From Astragalus membranaceus (taxonomy: Eukaryota > Streptophyta > Magnoliopsida > Fabales > Fabaceae): a stretch of 64,000 nucleotides of DNA. Under the pieces are notes generated by a model. It made no database searches. It had not been told where the DNA came from and was given only the letters and a program-made list of their open reading frames with translations. Positions 54,170 through 64,000 of this stretch are shown piece after piece. The stretch spans positions 108,133,806 to 108,197,805 of the forward strand of contig CM076849.1 of assembly GCA_039519185.1 (NCBI GenBank), read 5' to 3'. The translations under genes and the position numbers were made by a program. Every line of letters starts with the position of its first letter. Within the stretch, counting starts at the first letter, position 1.

Positions 54170-55759
54170 TATCCTTTCTAAAACTCTCAGCGCCGCATCC
54201 TTGTTCTAAAACAGAGAAAAAAAATTTCTTCACTGGGAGAGAGAGAGAGCTTCACGATGGTGAGAGAGAGAAGGACCTCGAGGGGGAAGGAGGACATAGG
54301 GATGCGAGTGCGATGGTGTCAGGGCCACGCCGGGAAGGTTCGCGACGGTGAAGGATTTCCGGCCGACCGCCGAAGACGCGGTCCTAGCTCAAAGTGCGCC
54401 GTTGACGGCGACGATGGGGGAACCGTGGCAGCGAGCAAACGACGGGGGGACCTCTAGTGGCTGCGACGCGAACACGACGGCTTGGGCGCGTTCTCACCGC
54501 GGACTAACAGTGACGTCGCTGAAGGAGGCTTTCGGTGACATAGGAGCGGACGGCCACCGTCTATGGTGGCCGGAGCTAACAGGCATTATTATTATTTTTT
54601 TGTTGTTTTCACGGATCTGGCCCTCTTTTCCCTAATCTGCCTGCTGTCTCTTGTTGTTTTGTATATATATTTTTTTTGTGTTTGTCTTCTAAGGAACAAA
54701 CTAATTTTTATAACTAAACAACATATTTCAAACCTTGCAGAACAGAACCTTGTTTCTAACTATTGCTTTCATTTTTTTTCTTATATCCTTTTTTTTATCA
54801 CTGTACCTAGCATACACACAACCTAATCTTCGTTCCCCCTTCCCTTTTTTTATGCATATATGAGGAGAACCTGAGAACAAAAAAAAGAACTAATTTTTTC
54901 TCTAATACTAATACTAGTATATATTCACAGTGAAACAGAATGGGCTACTTCTAATAAAATACCTACTGAACTTATTACTACTAATAAAGATGAAAAAAAA
55001 ATTTGACTTGACTAGCCTTTTTCCAGAAAAGAAAGAAATCAAAAGCTTTTTTTCGTTATTGAAAAAAAATCGATCCACCCCACTGCTTCAGATACTGCTT
55101 TCCCAGAATTTCCTGTGTGAATTTTTTTTTGTGAAAATTGCTGTGTTTTTTTCAGTCCTCTCTCCCCCTCTAGTTTTCAGATTAGCATTTTATAACAATA
55201 TTTTTGAAACCGGAAATTAATGTTTTTGATTACTGATTAATTGCATTGTCTATTTTTCAGGGCTGACTCAACCTTCCCCCCTTTTTTAGCTGCTGATTTG
55301 AATTGGCTATTTTTCAGGTGCTTGGGGAGCTGGAGCAAGCTTGCAGATCAAACTCAGGAGCAGGAGGCGCGTACGGCTGCTGGCAGCGATTAGGGTTTAT
55401 TTGGGCCTTTCCCTTTTTTTTTTGACAGTTAGGTGTAGAGGATTCTTTTTTGGGCCCATTTGAGGCTGTTTTTTTTTGTAATTTTGGCATATGTTTGGGC
55501 CATGTGTAACTAGACATTTTGTAAATAAAATTTTTTCACACACCTCCTATTTTATTATTACTATTATTACTAAACAAAAGGGAACTAAAAGGAAACGCGA
55601 CAAAACATGTCGGACTAAACACGATGAAACGCTAAAACAACGGCGCGACGAACATGCGCACAAACCAAATATTTATTCAAAGGGATTTATTTTATTATTT
55701 TTCGTAAAAGAAAAAGTAAATAATAAAAAAAATGCACCGGTTAAAATTGGGTGTTCACA
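54170..55759. other. Remainder of Tat-2 LTR, no gene
   Basis: A GC-richer stretch (54240-54590) with short overlapping frames gives Arg/Gly/Asp-rich text with no recognisable domain. T-rich sequence follows, with GATTAGGGTTTATTTGGGCC at 55389 and TAAATAAAATTTTTT at 55521. Confidence 0.4.
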
Positions 55760-55775
55760 GATGCCCCTCTTTGCT
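55760..55775 (-). promoter_or_regulatory. Polypurine tract of Tat-2
   Basis: Minus strand GCAAAGAGGGGCATC directly before the LTR start TGTGAACACC. Confidence 0.55.
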
Positions 55776-55923
55776 TACTTTCTTACGAGATAATACATAA
55801 AATCATGTTTTCTTGTATTATCAAAGTAAGGAATAAGTCGATATGAACCTCAATTTTAATCGGTGAGATATGCACCATTGTCTTTTGACTGTTAAAGTTA
55901 AATGGGTAACAAGAAATACAAAC

Positions 55924-56359
55924 AGTGCCAGAGCTGAATCGATAGCACGAAGTTTCAAAACAATGTCAGGGCAAGACCGATAGCACAAAATTTAAAAATA
56001 ATGTCAGAGCGAAACTAGTAGCATGAAAATCAAAGACAATGCCAGGGCGAGACCGATAGCAGGAAAATTAAAGACAATGCCAGGGCGAGACCGATACCAG
56101 GATAATTAAAGACAATGCCAGGGCGAGACCGATAGCATGAAAATTAAAGCAGTGCCAGGGCTGAACCATTAGCACGAAATTTAAAAGACAATGCCAGGGC
56201 TGAATCGTTAGCAAGAAATTTAAAAAGACAAATGCCAGGACTGAACCGTTAGCATGAAACGTAAAGCAGTGCCAGGGCTGAACCGTTAGCACGAAGTCAA
56301 AAAGAAAATGCCAGGGCTGAACCGTTAGCATGAAAGGTAAAGCTGTGCCAGGGCTAAAC
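55924..56359. repeat. Tandem repeat in Tat-2 3' UTR
   Basis: About eleven units of 36-42 bp around AATGCCAGGGCGAGACCGATAGCA or the variant GTGCCAGGGCTGAACCGTTAGCA, with AAATTTAAA-like spacers. It lies just upstream of the polypurine tract on the minus strand, where Tat elements often carry tandem repeats. It is truncated at 56359 by the LARD. Confidence 0.9.
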
Positions 56360-59019
56360 TGTAACACCCTAAAATATTTAATTAATTTATTTAATTAAGT
56401 ATTTAGGAATGTATTTAATTTATTGGGTATAATTTAATTAATTAAAATTATATTTAAAAAAAAGGTGTAGGTGGTATTAGGGGAGGAGGGCGCCAATTAG
56501 CTAGACTTGGGCTTAAGTGGAAAGCCCAAGCCCATGATCCAAGATCATATGCGAAGGGGGCAAGCCAAGAGGAGGTTAGGGTTTGTGTTAGCAATTGCGA
56601 AATGGAGAATAGAGAGAAAGAGAGAAGGAGGGCGCCGTAGAGAGGAGAAGAGAAAGGGGAAGGGCGCGAGTTCAAGGAGGAGGAAGGGACGTGATCGTGT
56701 TGCTGTGGTTTCGGTCGTGACTGTCTCTAGGGCATCTATCCTTCAAGTTCGAGGTTAGGGGAGCTCTATCCTTCCATCTAATAGAATTCCATGATAGGTC
56801 TTAATCTAGGTTGTTGGACTAGATCCTTGATGCATGCCCTATTCTTGATGTTCTTGATATGTTCATGTTGTTCTTGATGTTCTTGATATGTTGATGTTGT
56901 TCTTGATTTCAATATATATGCACTTCATGTACGCGCATGTGAATTATAATAGAGACACGATTATTATGTGATTTATGCGATTAATTTGATGTTGATGGTA
57001 TTGGGTGTTGATGGTGTTCGCATATGAGGTGTTTGAGGGTATGGGCGCCTAGGGCGCCATGGTGATGTGTGTGTGGTGCCCAATAGAATTTTGATCATTT
57101 TAAAATAAAGTTTGATTTTTTTGGTGGTTGGAATTTTGGGTTGTGTTGGTCATGTGAAAAATTTTGAGAAAAATAATGTTTTGTGCTGAAATTGGGCAAA
57201 AATCCGTGTTGCTGAAAGTGCCTGGGCGCTGGGTGCCCATGGTGCTGTGCGCTGTGCAGTGTTGCTCCAGGCGCTGGGTGCCAGCGCTGGGCGCTGAGCG
57301 CCCGTGCGCGTGTGTGTGTGTGCGTAGCGCTGGGCGGTGGGTGCCAGCGCTGGGCGCTGAGCGCCCGTGTGCGTGTGTTGTGTGCTGCGCCAAGGCGCTG
57401 GGCGCCAGGCGCTGGGCGCTGAGCGCCCGGGTGTGTGTGCGTGCGTGTGTTGCCTTTTGCTAGGCGCTGGGCGCCAGATGCCTGGGCGCTGGGTGCCCAT
57501 GGCGCCAGTTTTTCAGGATGTTCCAAAATATTTTCGAAAACTGTTTTCGCCATATCTTTTGACTCAGATATCCGTTTCGAACGATTCAAAAAGCGTTGTG
57601 AAGCATTTTCAGTTGTCCATCTGCGTGTCCCATTTTTAAAAATAAAAACTTCTTATTTCTGAAGGTTGCTGGGGCGCCCAAGTGGCCGTTCCCAGTGATC
57701 GTTGCTGTGACAGTGAGAAGATATTTTGATGTCTTTAAAAACTCTCTTTTGCGTACGACCAGTGATTTTAACGACTTAGTGTCAAAATGATGATTTTGAC
57801 GATGATGCCCTAGTGGCTAGTTAAATGACTGTTTTGCCCTTAGTGGCTCATATGATTTTATAATGGCGTGTAAATGACTGTTTTGCCCTTAGTGGCTAAT
57901 ATTCTTTCTAATGACGAGTAAAGGACGGTTTTGCCCTTAGAGGCCAATATTATTGATAATGAGGTGTAAATGACGATGATGCCCCTAGTGGCTAGTTAAA
58001 TGACTGTTTTTCCCTTAGTGGCTATTATTATTTATAGTGATGTGTAAATGACGATGATGCCCTTGGTGGCTAGTAAATGACGTTTTGCCCTCAGTGGCTA
58101 TTGTGTGAGTTGATGACATCTGTGTAAGAGTGATGATGAAACCCAGTGACGTTTGAGGCCCGAGAGGCTAAGTGATGTTAAGGCCTAAAAGGCTAAGTGA
58201 TGTTGTTGTTGTGTGAATTGTGAATTTGCAGGTGCTGTGCCTCTTATTTGGCAAATCGGTAAGTGACGGGTCACATAGTTGACTGCGATTTGTGCATTTG
58301 AGTATGTGTGTGTTTGTGAGTGGTGCATGTCATAGTGTCTCATGCCCCATATGCATAAACCCAGTGACGTTTTGAGGCCTGAGTGGCTAAGTGACGATGA
58401 GGCCTTAATGGCTAAGCGACGTTTGTGAAAAGGTACCTCATGCATATGCCCGCGAGTGGGTTGCATTTCATATGCCTACATGACATGAGCTGAGTTATTG
58501 TAAGTGATGTGAATGATGATTGTGATGTGAGTATTTAGTGTTTTGGATGCTGATTGCTCTAGTGCGTAGCCTACGATTAGTACTTATCATATTTTCTATT
58601 ATATGGATTGAAATGATGCTCACCCTTTCCTGTTTGAATGTTACCCCCGTGTTGGTAACGTGCAGGTGATTCCTAGTGAAAGCCTTAGCTTCACTTCTTG
58701 AGTCGAGTCGTCATGCTCTGATACGTAGCACCTGGGGGGATGTATTTGATGCTTTGCTGATGTACTTAGAGTTTTATACTGTTGATGGGTTGATTCATTT
58801 TCCGCTGCGTTGTCGTTGGATTTTTATGACGTAGTTTTTCGATGTTGTGGTCTCCCTATTGTGGAGTGTTATGTATTGCACCTTTGACGACGTACTATTT
58901 TAATTGAGACTTGAAGTTTTATTTTGACGTATGTGTGACACCCTCGTGGTGAAATCGAAAATGATTTTTGAACTCTGATTTTCTTAATTAAAATAAAAGG
59001 GTAGAAAGGGGGTGTTACA
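56360..59019 (+). repeat. 5' LTR of LARD (2.66 kb)
   Basis: TGTAACACCCTAAAATATTT...GGGGGTGTTACA. It contains a GC-rich block of GGCGCTGGGCGCTGAGCGCC-type repeats (57215-57510) and, at 57780-58120, about five to six units on TAAATGACTGTTTTGCCC and TTAGTGGCTA. Open frames in these repeats recur in the 3' LTR and are not genes. Confidence 0.95.
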
Positions 59020-59023
59020 TTAG

Positions 59024-59035
59024 TGGTATCAGAGC
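59024..59035 (+). promoter_or_regulatory. Primer-binding site, initiator tRNA-Met type (LARD)
   Basis: TGGTATCAGAGC, 4 bp after the LTR end. Confidence 0.9.
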
Positions 59036-61040
59036 AATGGTTGGTCCGTCCGGCCGAGTCGTAGAGTCGTTGTGTCGGTTAACGACCAACTGTTGTCTTT
59101 TGAATCTAACAGTTGTTTGTGTTGTACTAACGCTTCTGCAGGAGAAGGTAAAACAAAAATTGCTAATGGTAAGAGTACTAGTGGGGGAGATGTCCCTACT
59201 AGCGTTGTGTGCTGGTATTGTGTGTTTACCGTTATTCTATGTGTGAACCCTATCTCTTTTGTTTTGGTTCCTGTTGTTGACTTTCTGGTTGTGTGGTCCT
59301 TATTGTCGACCGCCATGTTGCATGTCGTTAAATGAACTGCCCCGTTGCTTAGTGATCGCATGTGTATTGATTGCTGAACTATTTTAATTGATTGACACCA
59401 AGCCTTACTTAAAACTCTCTTGTGGTGTGTCTTGCTGTTAAAGATAACTGTATAGGTAAAATGGTTTTTCTGATTCAGTTGTTGTTGTTACTTCGTCGAT
59501 AACATGCAATAATGTTTTGTTCGATAACATACAAATAATGTTTATGCTATGTAGTTTTGCTTTCTGAAAAGTAAAGTAATTTCCGAAAGTGTTGTCGAAC
59601 ATCTAATAAAACGGTTTTATGGTGGGAGGCCGATATTAGCGTTGAAAAATTATTTTGATAAATGAGCGTTGATCTTGTGTCAAGTTTTGCTACGATATTT
59701 GATTGCACAATGATGCTTACGTGGATTGGTCTCTCTAAATATCTTAATGCTTTGACTACTGTTTTCATTCTGTTAAACTATTTCTCCCTATACCCAACTA
59801 TAATGGTGGTCATCATTATCTCTAAAACTATTTTTGTGATTGGTGACATTTCCTACTTACGAAATTTATTTTCCAGAAAATGTATTATTGACTTCGTCCG
59901 AAAAGTCAACTATGTTTTACGTTGGTTGTTTTGTATGTCCCTGACTGTTCTGACATGCAACGTTGAGAGAGTTCAGAGTCCTCACGAGTTATTTTACAGT
60001 TCCATGCTGCATGATAATAACCATGAATAAAAGTTGCCCGTACTGAATTTTCATGATTTTGTGTTAGCGGTTACATTTCTCTACCGTATGTGCTACGTGA
60101 ATGCTTGATATTGTGCGCGTGGAATTTTTGACAACATTCTGAGTGGTTTTTCCTGAGTGGTTTTGAAAATATTAAAATGATAATGTCTGCCGAGGATGGA
60201 TATATGTTCTCCTAAAGTTAGTTTTGTTGTTAGACGTTCATATGAAGACTTAAACTAATTTAGTTCGGTTGATGTGTAGTTTTATGTAAATACTTTTGCT
60301 GTAGCATGTTTTTACTTCTATGTTGGCGCTCTAGGCTAAGTGTTTTGTGGATATTGGTCCACTAAATTGTTTTTGGTGTCATTGCCATACCAGCATGCTG
60401 TAACTCTTGAAAAATAATAAAGTCCTATTACTCAGTTGTTATTTTCTCTGAATTTTCTGAAACTGATTTGAGGATTGAGCACTCTGATTTTGTGATTTGT
60501 CTTACTATATTTACGCATTTGGTAAACTTTCTCGTGATGTTGTTGACGCTATTGTTGTCGTTGTTTTGCTTTTGTTGCTGTTTTTCTGGAAATTATAGAG
60601 GCTGTTTTCTGAAAAATATTGCTACTGTTTTCCGAAAACTATATTGGCTGTTTTTCAGGAGAATAAATGTTACTGTTTTCTGAAAACTACTGCCGCTGTC
60701 CTCCTAAGATGATTGTTGTTGTTTCCTGAAAAATCATCGTTGCTGTCTTTAAAAATTACTTTCACTGTACCGAAAAGAACTGTTACTGTTCCTAACTTAT
60801 GCGCTGCCCCTATTTTTATGAGTTGTGCCTAATTCGATTGTTAACCGTTGCCGGTGCCTTAGTGCCCGATTGTTGTGACTGAGTTGGTAATATTGCTGTT
60901 GTTGATGATGTTGGTACTAATGATGTTGATATTGATATTGTTGTTGTGGGCCGATGGCCATTATTGATTAGTACGCCGCTACTATGCCCCATGCGTTGTT
61001 GTTGTTGATGATGTTGCTTTGTTGTTGGTTTTTTAGTTGT
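59036..61040. other. LARD internal region, non-coding
   Basis: T-rich, with no recognisable protein on either strand. At about 60590-60790 a motif TTACTGTTTTCTGAAAA recurs several times. The frames near 59040, 59660 and 60470 show no domain. Confidence 0.6.
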
Positions 61041-61366
61041 TGGTGTCGCCTGAGTGGAAATTGTAGATGTTGATGTCACCTGAGTGGCAATTGTAGTTGT
61101 TGATGTCGCCTGAGTGGCAATTGTAGTTGTTGATGTCGCCTGAGTGGCAATTGTAGATGTTGATGTCGCCTGAGTGGCAATTGTAGTTGTTGATGTCGCC
61201 TGAGTGGCAATTGTAGTTGTTGATGTCGCCTGAGTGGCAATTGTAGTTGTTGATGTCGCCTGAGTGGCAATTGTAGTTGTTGATGTCGCCTGAGTGGCAA
61301 TTGTGGTTGTTGATGTCGCCAGAGTGGCAATTGTAATTGTTGATGTCGCCTGAGTGGCAAAGTTGT
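61041..61366. repeat. 30-bp minisatellite in LARD
   Basis: About eleven near-perfect 30-bp units around GTTGATGTCGCCTGAGTGGC followed by AATTGTAGTT. Because 30 is divisible by three, the minus strand stays open as a 10-residue Arg/His/Gln/Leu repeat; this is not evidence of a gene. Confidence 0.95.
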
Positions 61367-61721
61367 TTGTGGATGTTGTTGTCGTGTTACTAAAATTATG
61401 AGACTTGTTGTACGACTGTTATGCACCCTGTGAGTTTCGTCTTGATGCTGTGATGATTGATGTATTTTGTTATCCTTAAGGGTAGATGAGTGAGGTAAAA
61501 TGCGAGCTAGTTTATCAGAGTAGCGCGGCGGAGTAGAGAGTGGGTCGAATTATTACTGCTTGAAGTTACCTGGCTGAACAAGTAGGAGGGACGGCCGCCC
61601 AAGCACTTACCGCCGGTAATCAAAGCAATAATAATCAGCATGATAGATAGCACTAGTTGTCTAGGTGGCCTTAGAGGGAGAGTGTTGGCGTTGACAGGTG
61701 AATTTCGAGGACGAAATATTC

Positions 61722-61736
61722 TAAGTGGGGGAGAGT
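61722..61736 (+). promoter_or_regulatory. Polypurine tract of LARD
   Basis: TAAGTGGGGGAGAGT before the 3' LTR, preceded by GAATTTCGAGGACGAAATAT, the standard pre-LTR sequence of plant chromoviruses. Confidence 0.85.
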
Positions 61737-64000
61737 TGTAACACCCTAAAATATTTAATTAATTTATTTAATTAAGTATTTAGGAATGTATTTAATTTAT
61801 TGGGTATAATTTAATTAATTAAAATTATATTTAAAAAAAAGGTGTAGGTGGTATTAGGGGAGGAGGGCGCCAATTAGCTAGACTTGGGCTTAAGTGGAAA
61901 GCCCAAGCCCATGATCCAAGATCATATGCGAAGGGGGCAAGCCAAGAGGAGGTTAGGGTTTGTGTTAGCAATTGCGAAATGGAGAATAGAGAGAAAGAGA
62001 GAAGGAGGGCGCCGTAGAGAGGAGAAGAGAAAGGGGAAGGGCGCGAGTTCAAGGAGGAGGAAGGGACGTGATCGTGTTGCTGTGGTTTCGGTCGTGACTG
62101 TCTCTAGGGCATCTATCCTTCAAGTTCGAGGTTAGGGGAGCTCTATCCTTCCATCTAATAGAATTCCATGATAGGTCTTAATCTAGGTTGTTGGACTAGA
62201 TCCTTGATGCATGCCCTATTCTTGATGTTCTTGATATGTTGATGTTGTTCTTGATGTTCTTGATATGTTGATGTTGTTCTTGATGTAGCCTTGATATGCT
62301 CGATGTTAATTTTCAATATATATGCACTTCATGTATGCGCATGTGAATTATAATAGAGACACGATTATTATGTGATTTATGCGATTAATTTGATGTTGAT
62401 GGTATTGGGTGTTGATGGTGTTCGCATATGAGGTGTTTGAGGGTATGGGCGCCTAGGGCGCCATGGTGATGTGTGTGTGGTGCCCAATAGAATTTTGATC
62501 ATTTTAAAATAAAGTTTGATTTTTTTGGTGGTTGGAATTTTGGGTTGTGTTGGTCATGTGAAAAATTTTGAGAAAAATAATGTTTTGTGCTGAAATTGGG
62601 CAAAAATCTGTGTTGCTGAAAGTGCCTGGGCGCTGGGTGCCCATGGTGCTGTGCGCTGTGCAGTGTTGCTCCAGGCGCTGGGCGCTGAGCGCCCGTGCGC
62701 GTGTGTGTGTGCGTAGCGCTGGGCGCTGGGTGCCAGCGCTGGGCGCTGAGCGCCCGTGTGCGTGTGTTGTGTGCTGCGCCAAGGCGCTGGGCGCCAGGCG
62801 CTGGGCGCTGAGCGCCCGGGTGTGTGTGCGTGTGTTGCCTTTTGCTAGGCGCTGGGCGCCAGATGCCTGGGCGCTGGGTGCCCATGGCGCCAGTTTTTCA
62901 GGATGTTCCAAAATATTTTCGAAAACTGTTTTCGCCATATCTTTTGACTCAGATATCCGTTTCGAACGATTCAAAAAGCGTTGTGAAGCATTTTCAGTTG
63001 TCCATCTGCGTGTCCCATTTTTAAAAATAAAAACTTCTTATTTCTGAAGGTTGCTGGGGCGCCCAAGTGGCCGTTCCCAGTGATCGTTGCTGTGACAGTG
63101 AGAAGATATTTTGATGTCTTTAAAAACTCTCTTTTGCGTACGACCAGTGATTTTAACGACTTAGTGTCAAAATGATGATTTTGACGATGATGCCCTAGTG
63201 GCTAGTTAAATGACTGTTTTGCCCTTAGTGGCTCATATGATTTTATAATGGCGTGTAAATGACTGTTTTGCCCTTAGTGGCTAATATTCTTTCTAATGAC
63301 GAGTAAAGGACGGTTTTGCCCTTAGAGGCCAATATTATTGATAATGAGGTGTAAATGACGATGATGCCCCTAGTGGCTAGTTAAATGACTGTTTTTCCCT
63401 TAGTGGCTATTATTATTTATAGTGATGTGTAAATGACGATGATGCCCTTGGTGGCTAGTAAATGACGTTTTGCTCTCAGTGGCTATTGTGTGAGTTGATG
63501 ACATCTGTGTAAGAGTGATGATGAAACCCAGTGACGTTTGAGGCCCGAGAGGCTAAGTGATGTTAAGGCCTAAAAGGCTAAGTGATGTTGTTGTTGTGTG
63601 AATTGTGAATTTGCAGGTGCTGTGCCTCTTATTTGGCAAATCGGTAAGTGACGGGTCACATAGTTGACTGCGATTTGTGCATTTGAGTATGTGTGTGTTT
63701 GTGAGTGGTGCATGTCATAGTGTCTCATGCCCCATATGCATAAACCCAGTGACGTTTTGAGGCCTGAGTGGCTAAGTGACGATGAGGCCTTAATGGCTAA
63801 GCGACGTTTGTGAAAAGGTACCTCATGCATATGCCCGCGAGTGGGTTGCATTTCATATGCCTACATGACATGAGCTGAGTTATTGTAAGTGATGTGAATG
63901 ATGATTGTGATGTGAGTATTTAGTGTTTTGGATGCTGATTGCTCTAGTGCGTAGCCTACGATTAGTACTTATCATATTTTCTATTATATGGATTGAAATG
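61737..64000 (+). repeat. 3' LTR of LARD, truncated by window end
   Basis: Colinear with 56360-58623. Differences include a changed tandem stretch at 62215-62320, loss of units in the GC-rich block near 62675, and scattered substitutions. Confidence 0.95.

Larger units (their letters stand above)
52693..55759 (-). repeat. 3' LTR of a second Tat-type element (Tat-2), with internal insertions
   Basis: On the plus strand it runs from TGTCGTGACCTAG (52693) to GGGTGTTCACA (55759), so on the minus strand it has TG...CA ends: TGTGAACACCC...GGTCACGACA. GAGGGGCATC on the minus strand, directly beyond 55759, is its polypurine tract. GGATTCGGGAGTCGGTTATG (52825) is familiar from 3' parts of Tat-type LTRs. 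The 5-bp target copy would be ATCAT (52688-52692). At 3.07 kb it is long because other fragments lie inside (about 53590-54170). Boundaries rest on end motifs; no second LTR copy is in the window. Confidence 0.5.
56360..64000 (+). mobile_element. Coding-free LTR retrotransposon (LARD-like), right end outside window
   Basis: 5' LTR 56360-59019, primer site at 59024, 2.7 kb internal region (59020-61736), polypurine tract and 3' LTR from 61737 to the window end. The internal region has no gag or pol similarity on either strand. LTR ends (TGTAACACCC...GGGTGTTACA) and the initiator-Met site resemble those of the Tekay-like element at 38713, so it may be mobilised by chromovirus enzymes. The left target copy would be TAAAC (56355-56359). 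Confidence 0.9.

Noticed and set aside
54257..54635. GC-rich overlapping frames resembling a small gene
   Set aside because: No recognisable domain, two overlapping frames with similar composition, located inside an LTR-like region.
55924..56359. CRISPR-like array of repeats and short spacers
   Set aside because: Spacers are A-rich and similar to each other, units are degenerate, and the context is a plant retrotransposon 3' UTR.
57095..57589. Long Ala/Gln/Arg-rich frames on both strands
   Set aside because: Generated by the GC-rich LTR repeats and duplicated in the other LTR at 62499-63047.
61076..61426. 116-codon frame with 10-residue repeats
   Set aside because: A 30-bp minisatellite keeps any stop-free frame open; no other protein feature.

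Overview
This is nuclear DNA of a flowering plant, almost certainly a eudicot: AT-rich, with intron-split genes, Ty3/gypsy and Ty1/copia remnants, CACTA, hAT and Mutator-like DNA transposons, tRNA-derived SINEs and long microsatellites. A legume is plausible from the style of the LTR and SINE sequences, but nothing proves it. I see only one convincing host gene, an intronless FANTASTIC FOUR (FAF)-like gene at 27527-28141 (minus). Most of the rest is mobile DNA nested up to three levels deep.

Region by region. (1) 1-25231 is one CACTA (En/Spm) element lying on the minus strand. Its left end is outside the window and its right end is a CACTAC terminus at 25231. It carries a tnp2-type transposase gene (about 19378-23284) and a TNPA/Transposase_24-type gene (exons from 17873 to 733). 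A 13.2-kb Tat-lineage gypsy retrotransposon (2884-16079, target duplication ACAGG) sits inside an intron of the TNPA-type gene. Besides gag-pol, this retrotransposon carries an antisense multi-exon gene with a plant mobile domain (PMD) and its own TATA box. (2) 25232-30356 holds flanking DNA with long microsatellites, a hAT MITE, the FAF-like gene, an AT-rich spacer and a SINE with an 11-bp target duplication. (3) 30357-33684 is a Mutator-like element that kept only an N-terminal transposase piece on the plus strand and carries a second, unrelated-looking PMD gene on the minus strand. (4) 33868-34098 is a second SINE (13-bp target duplication), followed by inverted hairpin sequence.

(5) 34166 to beyond 56360 is a nest. 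The base layer is a minus-strand gypsy-type element whose 3' LTR is cut into 34166-35219 and about 48897-49463. The cutter is a second CACTA element (35220-48896, target duplication GGA) that has captured exons of a malectin/LRR receptor kinase gene. That CACTA element is itself interrupted in its TNPA-like last exon by a Tekay-like chromovirus (38713-48420) with 3-kb LTRs and a decayed pol. The base element's internal ORF (50703-52692) is cut at 52693 by another Tat-type element, of which the 3' LTR (52693-55759) and a tandem-repeat 3' UTR (55924-56359) are visible. That element is cut at 56360 by a coding-free LTR element (LARD-like, 56360 to past 64000) with an initiator-Met primer site and a 30-bp minisatellite.

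No gene network operates here. The functional relations are those of parasites and hosts: autonomous-type proteins (tnp2, TNPA, gag-pol), elements that have lost them and would need them in trans (CACTA-2, the Mutator-like element, the LARD), and cargo genes (two PMD genes, an LRR-kinase fragment). All boundaries, reading frames and motifs were read by eye. Family names come from remembered protein signatures, not searches.
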